From the NCBI GenBank assembly GCA_944389215.1, contig CALXLN010000024.1, forward strand, positions 1 to 39,343: a stretch of 39,343 nucleotides of DNA. The letters run 5' to 3'. The translations under genes and the position numbers were made by a program. Shown piece by piece: positions 33,371 to 39,343 of this stretch. The stretch is from an uncultured Opitutales bacterium (GTDB lineage: Bacteria; Verrucomicrobiota; Verrucomicrobiia; Opitutales; Intestinicryptomonadaceae). The notes beneath the pieces were generated by a model that was not told the DNA's origin, did not search any database, and was given only the letters and a program-made list of their open reading frames with translations. Each line of letters starts with the position of its first letter. The stretch's first letter is position 1.

Positions 33371-34324
33371 TTAAAAACCGCCTATGAGCGAAAAACCCAG
33401 ATTCATCCATAGCGGCAATGTGAAAATCGCCACAAAACAAGTCGCCAAAGTTATGTGCACCGACAAATCAGGCTTCCCGTTGAAATCGCGGCTGAGCACT
33501 GCCGCCGTAACGGCGCAAGGCGGCAAAGCTTGTAAAACTATGAGCTTTTTTAGCGACAAGTCAACAGGCAAAAGCCACGCCGCAAGCACAAATATGAGAG
33601 GCATTATTCCCATTCGCACAAAAACTCCCGCTGCCACAACCCGATAGTCGATTTTTGAATGCCCATACATATCGCAAATGAGCGCCCCAAACATAAACAA
33701 GTTCATAGGAATTGCACATCCGCCTATCCATTTCATCGAGTTTGCAACAAAGTCTGGAATGAGAGCCCCCAAGCCTGTCCAGATGAGAAACAGTCCGACA
33801 AACACCGCCAATACCGGCCCCCTCAAAAATATTTTAACCGAAAATTTCGACGAATTTGAAAGCAGGAACAATCCTACCGACCAAAATATCAGGTCGCAAC
33901 CGACATTGTGTGTGAGAACCAGCCCCAAAAGCTCGCTGTCGGCGCTTCCAGCGAATAAAATCGCGACGAGAGCGATTATAAAAAATCCGTAATTATGGAA
34001 TGCCGTCGTAACCACAAAAGTGCGCTCGCCGCCGCCGACTTTCAGGCGCAAAATGCGCGACGCCGCGTACGATACCGCAAGCGACGCCAATACGACCAAC
34101 ATTCCGATAAAAATCGTCGCCAGCGAAAACCCTATGCTTTTAAGCTTTTCATTGCCCAGCATGTTGTAGACGATAAAACACGGCAGCGTAACATCGATTG
34201 CCATCCGCACGAAAGACGAATCCGCCTCAGGCTTGAGCCATCCTACTCTGCGGGCGAAAACGCCCGCAAGTATCATTACATATATCGGCACAATTGCCGC
34301 CAATGACTGGTATGTTAAGTCCAC
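33371..34324 (-). CDS. AEC (auxin efflux carrier)-family transporter
   Basis: Inner-membrane secondary transporter of about 317 residues with around ten hydrophobic segments. Family features are IVPIYVMILAGVFARRVGWLKPE at the start, the mid-protein TTAFHNYGFFIIALV and the C-terminal LIVLQALPPCAVTAAVLSRDF. Starting at GTG 34324 (VDLTYQSLAAIVPIY) matches family N-termini. A TTG further upstream at 34375 is the open-frame start, but it falls inside the likely -35 box. Substrates of bacterial AEC proteins vary (malate, oxalate, malonate). The gene precedes rubrerythrin, with no terminator between. Confidence 0.85.
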   Translation of the reverse strand: MDLTYQSLAAIVPIYVMILAGVFARRVGWLKPEADSSFVRMAIDVTLPCFIVYNMLGNEKLKSIGFSLATIFIGMLVVLASLAVSYAASRILRLKVGGGERTFVVTTAFHNYGFFIIALVAILFAGSADSELLGLVLTHNVGCDLIFWSVGLFLLSNSSKFSVKIFLRGPVLAVFVGLFLIWTGLGALIPDFVANSMKWIGGCAIPMNLFMFGALICDMYGHSKIDYRVVAAGVFVRMGIMPLIFVLAAWLLPVDLSLKKLIVLQALPPCAVTAAVLSRDFNGKPDLSVHITLATCFVAIFTLPLWMNLGFSLIGGF

Positions 34325-34347
34325 TTCAAATATAAATAAACTCGTCC

Positions 34348-34375
34348 GATATAGAACCGCGGAGCTATTAATCAA
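34348..34375 (-). promoter_or_regulatory. likely sigma70-type promoter of the AEC transporter-rubrerythrin unit
   Basis: TTGATT (34370-34375) and TATATC (34348-34353) on the minus strand at 16-bp spacing, just after the upstream operon's terminator. Transcription would begin near 34341, before the GTG at 34324. Confidence 0.5.
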
Positions 34376-34388
34376 GCTTTTTCCGGTT

Positions 34389-34423
34389 AAAAAAAACGGC
34401 GCCGCAATACATCGCAGGCGCCG
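34389..34423 (-). terminator. intrinsic terminator after the ThuA-domain gene
   Basis: Perfect 7-bp GC-rich stem CGGCGCC/GGCGCCG (34397-34403 with 34417-34423), with eight T on the minus strand at 34396-34389. It lies 23 bp after the stop codon at 34446. Confidence 0.85.
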
Positions 34424-34445
34424 CTTTAAGACTATTTTAGTCCGC

Positions 34446-37184
34446 CTATTTTATTTCTATTTCATGGATAGACCACCAGAAGGCGGGCTTGTCTTTTGCG
34501 CAGACAATTTTCAGCACCTGCGCGTCGAAATTCTGCAAATTCACAGTTGCGGTATTTCCGGAGTAATCCAAAGCCGCCTCAACTTTGCTGTTTGCGGAAT
34601 CGACCGAAGCGCCTGCAAACACTTGGATTTCATCCGGGAAATCGTTTTTAGAGCTTCCCAACTTAAATACAATTTGGGCTATATTTTTGGGATATCCGAA
34701 ATCAAACGCAATCCAGTTGCCTTTTTTCATAGGCTCTCCGGACGACCAGCGCGAATTTATGTTGCCGTCAAGCATCGGGCGCATATCGTTATTTTTAAAA
34801 GACTTGTATTGAGTCTTTATTTTCGAGAGATTTTCCCGCGCTTTTTCCGCTTCAGAGTCCATCTTCAGCGACTTTAACGCTTCTATTACTTTCGGCGACG
34901 GGCGCTTTACGGCGATATCTACGGCTTTCCCGCGCTCATCGGCGCGAACGGAATTTTTTAGAAGATAAATTACCGCGTCTGCAGGCAATCCCGCCCGTTC
35001 TCCCACGGCTACCATATACATCTGCGCCAAAGTCTTTGCGCGCTCGTCCGAAGCTGCCTTTGCGACTGCCAATAGCGGAGCCACCGCGCTCTGGTTTTTC
35101 CATCCGCCTAGAGCCTTGACAGCTTCATTCCTAAATCCCTCTTTGTAAGCCGACTTGCACATTTCGACAGCATCCGCGCCGCCGTCGTACTGGGCGAATC
35201 TAAGCAGCTGGGGCTTGTCTTGTTTTTGAGCGCCTTCGTACGCCTTTTTTAGCGCCGCGAACATATCGGCGTCAAAACCCGCCTGCGCGCACTTGACTAG
35301 TGTTTTCAATATCGCGCTCTTAACTTTCTTGTCGGATTCGCCGCCGAAAAGCGATACGGCGCGCAAGAAAACCTCTTTATTGGCAATCGATTCCGCCGTT
35401 TTAAGGGCGCCTAATTTCATCTCGGGCGACATACTTTCAAATCCCGAAAAGAGCTTGGATACCATTGAATCCAAATCGAACAATGTAACTGTTTCAATGA
35501 TTAGAGCAGCTTTTGCCCCCTGCGCGGATTTCAATATCTCAAAGAGATTTTCCACGAGTTTGTCGGATTTTGCTGAAGCCAAGTACGACGCCACCACAGG
35601 GCGCATCTTTACGCTCACAAATTCCGCTCCGTCCAAAACGGGCTTAATTCCCTTCTCTTGCCCGGATTTTGCCACGGCAAATGCGAGCGCAAGCGCGACT
35701 TCCTCCGACTGCGGAGTTATTTTAAACACTTCGTCCAGATTTTCCGAGCGGCGGGCTAGCGCAAATATAAGATGGGCTTTTGCGTTTTCGTCTAGAGCGT
35801 CCAATTTCAGCCATTCCGGCATTTTCACATCGGGATTGGCACCCAGAAAAGCTATTGTCCTCAAAAGTTCCGAACGGTCTTTGGGCATCTCGAGAGACAC
35901 CTTCATCTTCGGAGATTTGTTAAGCGGCATTATCCCTTTTGCCTCTCGGTGGGCCAGCGCATTTTCCACGCGGCTTTTCAAGCCGTCCGGCGCGTCTTTC
36001 AGCGAGCTTTCAAGCCGCTTCTGCGATGCACCCGACTTAACTCCCGTTGCCCACAGAAGCTCAGCCAAAAGTTCCCTGTAAAGCTGCGTTCCGTTGCCCG
36101 CGGAAATTTCTGCGGCGATAAATTTTTCAAGTTTTGAGCAGAAATCGGCGTCGTGGTTGTTTGCGCAAACAGCGAAAATAAGGGCGTTTATTTCTCTGTC
36201 GCGCTCGCCGTATTTCAATTCTGAGAGCGCCTTTATATCGTCGATTGACGGCTTTTCATACATCGGGACATAAACGGACTTGCCGGTAAACGGTATTGAA
36301 GATGTATCCGCCTTCAAATCTCCGCAGACGAACTGCAGCATGCGCATATAAAGCTCTTGAATCTTTGGATTCCTATAATTCTGCCAACCGTGGCAAAAGC
36401 CGCCATATGCGACGCGGCCTTTGCCGTAATTCTTTATCCACGCCAATGCTATGTCGCGGTCGGGGCGGATTTTTATGTTGCGCCCCCATTCGGTCGTTAC
36501 CGGGCTTCTGTCGACGTCTATGCGCATGAGCGCGCGGCACTTTGAACGGTCGTAGGAACTGCCCACCATATAAATTTCATCGACTATCCTAAACGCCCCT
36601 TCTTTCCAAATTCCTTTCGTAATTGGAGAGTCGTTGTCGTCTATGACAATCGTTACGGGAGAATTTTGAGTGCCCCAAGGATGGCCTATAAATTCGCCCC
36701 CGAGCATATCGGTGAAGGCTTTGTTGCGGAAACCGTCGTAGTTGTAGCAATCAACGCCCGCGTGTATGGCAAACACTCCGCCGCCGGCTGAGACAAAATC
36801 CATCAGATTTTTAGTATATTTTGCAGAAAGGTCCTTGCCGAAAAAATCGCCCGTGCTCTGGCACAATATGACGGCGTCGTATTGTTTGAGATTGTCCGCC
36901 TCGAACTGCGACACGTCTTCGCTCGAGACAATTTCCCAAATCCCAAGTTTTTTGCCCATGTAATCGAGAGCCTCGCGCGCGCCGACAATGCCGTCGCGGT
37001 GCCTATATCCCGCCGTTTTTGAGAACAGCAAAACCTTGCGCGGCTTTTCCACAGACACTGCGGGTTTTGCGGGGCTTGCCGAATGGATTTCCCGCAATTG
37101 CTGCTCGTTAAACACAGGATCTTTCGGGTCTGCAAAAAGCGTTGCCGAAATTGCCGCGATAAAAAGTATTAAAAATCTTTTCAT
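34446..37184 (-). CDS. secreted ThuA-domain protein with HEAT-like repeats and discoidin domain
   Basis: A 912-residue exported protein. Residues 1-18 are a signal peptide (LILFIAAISATLFA). Residues about 47-290 are a ThuA (trehalose-utilisation, glutamine-amidotransferase-like) fold: KVLLFSKTAGYRHRDGI, YDAVILCQSTGDFF, GGGVFAIHAGVDCY, GKGRVAYGGFCHGWQNY. Residues about 310-790 are alpha-helical and rich in A, K, L and E, with degenerate HEAT-like units (SLVKCA, SVANKE-type turns). The last 110 residues look like a discoidin/F5-8-type C domain, with LDGNINSRWSSGEPMKKGNW and AFDFGYPKNIAQIVFK, likely a carbohydrate-binding tail. It follows the Gfo/Idh/MocA gene by 21 bp. Such pairs are common in Verrucomicrobiota and Planctomycetota for sugar-derivative breakdown. 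Confidence 0.88.
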   Translation of the reverse strand: MKRFLILFIAAISATLFADPKDPVFNEQQLREIHSASPAKPAVSVEKPRKVLLFSKTAGYRHRDGIVGAREALDYMGKKLGIWEIVSSEDVSQFEADNLKQYDAVILCQSTGDFFGKDLSAKYTKNLMDFVSAGGGVFAIHAGVDCYNYDGFRNKAFTDMLGGEFIGHPWGTQNSPVTIVIDDNDSPITKGIWKEGAFRIVDEIYMVGSSYDRSKCRALMRIDVDRSPVTTEWGRNIKIRPDRDIALAWIKNYGKGRVAYGGFCHGWQNYRNPKIQELYMRMLQFVCGDLKADTSSIPFTGKSVYVPMYEKPSIDDIKALSELKYGERDREINALIFAVCANNHDADFCSKLEKFIAAEISAGNGTQLYRELLAELLWATGVKSGASQKRLESSLKDAPDGLKSRVENALAHREAKGIMPLNKSPKMKVSLEMPKDRSELLRTIAFLGANPDVKMPEWLKLDALDENAKAHLIFALARRSENLDEVFKITPQSEEVALALAFAVAKSGQEKGIKPVLDGAEFVSVKMRPVVASYLASAKSDKLVENLFEILKSAQGAKAALIIETVTLFDLDSMVSKLFSGFESMSPEMKLGALKTAESIANKEVFLRAVSLFGGESDKKVKSAILKTLVKCAQAGFDADMFAALKKAYEGAQKQDKPQLLRFAQYDGGADAVEMCKSAYKEGFRNEAVKALGGWKNQSAVAPLLAVAKAASDERAKTLAQMYMVAVGERAGLPADAVIYLLKNSVRADERGKAVDIAVKRPSPKVIEALKSLKMDSEAEKARENLSKIKTQYKSFKNNDMRPMLDGNINSRWSSGEPMKKGNWIAFDFGYPKNIAQIVFKLGSSKNDFPDEIQVFAGASVDSANSKVEAALDYSGNTATVNLQNFDAQVLKIVCAKDKPAFWWSIHEIEIK

Positions 37185-37205
37185 AATATTTGCGCTTTAT
37201 GGTTT

Positions 37206-38564
37206 TTATATTACGTTTGCCCATTCTCCCCTGTTTTTGCGCCAGAGATATTCGTTGGCGGCGGAATCGTTTTTGAAAGAGCAAGTCTTCCAATCCCATT
37301 CCAAGCGCCTGCCCAACTTGTGGGCGATGTTTCCAATAAGGCACATATTGCAGCTCGACACGCCAACCTCCGCAGGACAGAGAACAGGGCGCCCGTACAA
37401 TATGCCGTCTATGAAATTTCCGCGGTGGTCGTTGCTGACGTATGCGGCGTCTTTGCCGCGCGGAAGTTTGACGTTCATAAGCGACGGCTTGCTCGCCCAG
37501 AATATTCCGCCGCGGCTTGCGCAGCTTATGCCCTCGGTTCCGATAAAAGTAACCATCGCGCTCGGCTTATCGAATCCCATCTTTTGAAGGATGGACGGCG
37601 AACCGTAATAAACCTTTACGCCGTTTTCGTATTCGTAGGAAATGCTTTTTGTGTCGTTCGGGAACGCTGGATTTTTAGCCTCGTAAACATCTATATACTT
37701 GGGGCCTTTGCCGTCCATATCCAAGCCCCATTGGGCGATGTCAAAGTGGTGCGCGCCCCAGTCGGCCTGCATGCCGTTGCCGTAGTCGGAGTGCCATCTC
37801 CATTCGCCCCAATCGTAGTCGTATGCGCCTTTAGGCGGCTGGCGCAAGCGCGCCAAAAGATGGTCGGAATAGGCTCTCATTGGCGCGGGTCCAATCCACA
37901 TGTCCCAGTCTATACTCTTGGGCAGTTCCTCTTCGGGCCAATTATATACTGTTGGAAAACGCCAAGGCACATTGCAGTAAACGCACTTTATTTCGCCAAG
38001 CATTCCCGTGCGCGCAAGCTGAACGGCATTTCTAAAAGCGGATTCGCTGCGCTGCTGGGAACCTGTCTGGAATACCACGCCGTTTGCGTTGACGGCGTCT
38101 ATTATCTGCTGCCCTTCCTGGACGCTGAATGTAAGCGGCTTCTCGCAATAAACATGCTTTCCCGCGCGCGCGGCAAGCACCGACATTATCGTGTGCCAAT
38201 GGTCTGGCGTAACTATAAAAACGGCGTCTATAGACTTGTCGGCTATTAGTTCCCTAAAGTCCTTGTAAGTTTTTACGGTGTTGCTCTTGCCGTTTTGGGC
38301 GTATTTATCCTCTATTCTTTTCTTGTAATGCGCCAAACGCTCGTCGTCGACATCGCAAATTGCGGATAAATTGCATCTGGAATCGCTGACAGCCCCCCAA
38401 ACATGGCCTCCGACCTGCTTGCCCAAGCCTATTATGCCTATGTTTATTTTTTCATTAGGCGAACCCTGCGCGAACATATCGCGCGCGGTGAAAAAAGGCG
38501 TCAATGCCGCCGCAAGCCCCGCTTTCTTAATGAAACTTCTTCTATTGAGTCTTTGCATTTTCAT
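37206..38564 (-). CDS. Tat-exported Gfo/Idh/MocA-family oxidoreductase
   Basis: NAD(P)-binding oxidoreductase, probably periplasmic. The 452 residues begin with a twin-arginine signal (LNRRSFIKKAGLAAALTPFF). The Rossmann segment NIGIIGLGKQVGGHVW is followed by LSAICDVDDERL, IDAVFIVTPDHWHTIMSVLAA and the conserved GKHVYCEKPLTF, where EKP contains the family lysine. The C-terminal domain has DWGAHHFDIAQWGLDMDG, an His-rich segment usual in the group. The start is ATG 38564 or, two codons later, ATG 38558. The ThuA-domain gene follows 21 bp downstream. The role, probably oxidation of a sugar derivative, is inferred. Confidence 0.92.
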   Translation of the reverse strand: MKMQRLNRRSFIKKAGLAAALTPFFTARDMFAQGSPNEKINIGIIGLGKQVGGHVWGAVSDSRCNLSAICDVDDERLAHYKKRIEDKYAQNGKSNTVKTYKDFRELIADKSIDAVFIVTPDHWHTIMSVLAARAGKHVYCEKPLTFSVQEGQQIIDAVNANGVVFQTGSQQRSESAFRNAVQLARTGMLGEIKCVYCNVPWRFPTVYNWPEEELPKSIDWDMWIGPAPMRAYSDHLLARLRQPPKGAYDYDWGEWRWHSDYGNGMQADWGAHHFDIAQWGLDMDGKGPKYIDVYEAKNPAFPNDTKSISYEYENGVKVYYGSPSILQKMGFDKPSAMVTFIGTEGISCASRGGIFWASKPSLMNVKLPRGKDAAYVSNDHRGNFIDGILYGRPVLCPAEVGVSSCNMCLIGNIAHKLGRRLEWDWKTCSFKNDSAANEYLWRKNRGEWANVI

Positions 38565-38758
38565 AAATTTACCGTTAAAGTTTCTCGCGCCAACGGCGCA
38601 ATGAGAATAAAGGTTAAAACGAAAAATATATTGGTCAACTTAAAAAGCTCAATGCCAACCCGCAAATATTTCCGCGCAAATATTCCACCATGCCATCTAT
38701 CATTCATAATTAGAAAAAAATCCCGGCAGGCACCGCCCCCCCAACATCGAAATGCGCT

Positions 38759-39343
38759 CTACCATTCTTTATTCATCGAGTCGGAACTGATTTTACCCAG
38801 CTGGATTAGGCGCGCAATGGAGCTTTCCATAGTAACCATGCCGACTTCGGCTCCGGTTTGAATATTTGAATATATCTGCCCGTATTTCTGCTCGCGAATT
38901 AAATTTCTAACTGCGGGAGTCGCGCACAAAAGCTCAAAAGCCGCCACAAGCCCGCCGCCTTTTTTGGCAAAGAGCCGCTGCGACAATATCCCAAGCAAAC
39001 TTTCGGAAATCATTTGGCGAATCTGGTTTTGCTCGCCCGCGGGGAACTGCCCGACAAGGCGGTCTATGCTGGACACGGAACCGCGCGAGTGCAAAGTCGC
39101 AAATACTAAGTGGCCTGTCTCTGCCATTTCTATTGCGATTCTCGTCGTTTCCAAATCGCGCAATTCCCCAACCACAACTATGTCAGGGTTCTCGCGCAAA
39201 GACGAGCGCAGCGCCGAATAGAACGAATCCACATGGACTCCGACTTCGCGCTGCGATATTATAGAATGGTTGTCCTCAAAGATGTATTCTATCGGGTCCT
39301 CAACCGTTAATACGTGCGCCGTGCGGGTTTTGTTTATGACGTC
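38759..39343 (-). CDS. pilT: PilT-type retraction ATPase, 5' end outside window
   Basis: Twitching-motility ATPase that disassembles type IV pili. The open frame continues to the window edge: 194 residues are visible without a start and the Walker A box lies outside. The visible part begins VINKTRTAHVLTVEDPIEYIF (Asp-box), then SIISQREVG, Walker B ENPDIVVVGELRDLETT, AETGHLVFATLHSRGS (His-box), SIDRLVGQFPAGEQNQIRQM and LLGILSQRLF. The phrases FPAGEQNQIR and AETGHLVFATLH match PilT/PilU rather than PilB. It suggests that type IV pili, not only secretion, are served by the ATPases and platform protein at 3594-8275. Confidence 0.9.
   Translation of the reverse strand, partial: DVINKTRTAHVLTVEDPIEYIFEDNHSIISQREVGVHVDSFYSALRSSLRENPDIVVVGELRDLETTRIAIEMAETGHLVFATLHSRGSVSSIDRLVGQFPAGEQNQIRQMISESLLGILSQRLFAKKGGGLVAAFELLCATPAVRNLIREQKYGQIYSNIQTGAEVGMVTMESSIARLIQLGKISSDSMNKEW

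Noticed and set aside
1..39343. tRNA, rRNA, known riboswitches, insertion sequences or prophage genes
   Set aside because: Gaps were read for tRNA arm motifs, known leader patterns and transposase-like frames; none was convincing.

Overview
The window looks like chromosomal DNA of a Gram-negative, probably anaerobic member of the Verrucomicrobiota, most likely the Opitutales/Opitutia side. The clues are a secreted protein ending in a PEP-CTERM sorting signal, a Rho factor with a very long N/Q-rich N-terminal extension, lipopolysaccharide genes (waaA, an LpxR-type lipid A deacylase), a reverse-type rubrerythrin, and a ThuA/Gfo-Idh-MocA secreted sugar pair. Clear Shine-Dalgarno sites are uncommon and GTG/TTG starts occur. 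The lineage is inferred from these features only. No tRNA, rRNA, CRISPR array, transposase or phage gene was found.

Layout. 1-3061 (+): 3' part of a FabB-type ketoacyl-ACP synthase, waaA (Kdo transferase) and a small secreted protein, an envelope-lipid operon. 3549-13045 (-): a long run reading hypothetical protein, def, coaE, rho, gspE-like, gspE-like, gspF-like, closed by a clear intrinsic terminator. This joins housekeeping genes to the cytoplasmic motor and membrane platform of a type II secretion/type IV pilus machine. A partial PilT lies at the far right edge (38759-39343). 13150-13276 holds three ~43-bp tandem repeats. 13428-15185 (-) encodes a PEP-CTERM protein. 15194-15503 is an AT-rich island with a strong plus-strand terminator but no plus-strand gene before it. 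It lies upstream of a YacP-like NYN-domain gene (15569-16351).

16927-19490 (-) is an SsuABC/TauABC/NrtABC-like importer (binding lipoprotein, ATPase, permease). Upstream on the same strand is a phosphate-porin-like outer membrane channel (19844-21118). 21538-23225 (+) carries a HlyIII-family membrane protein, a dCMP deaminase-like protein and YqgE/AlgH, preceded by stacked hairpins. 23836-27177 (-) carries a SulP anion transporter, rlmH and a secreted protein of unknown function. 27353-30446 (+) carries pyrD, efp and an argA-type N-acetylglutamate synthase. 30731-32453 holds divergent rsmD and lpxR with only 13 bp between start codons. 32782-38564 (-) holds rubrerythrin, an AEC-family transporter, a ThuA/HEAT/discoidin protein and a Tat-exported Gfo/Idh/MocA protein.

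No complete novel defence or mobile system was recognised. The best leads are the prion-like Rho extension with an in-frame duplication, an EF-P with arginine at the modified-lysine position, the orphan plus-strand terminator/leader at 15351-15503, the hairpin-rich leader before the HlyIII gene, and several unexplained intergenic repeats.
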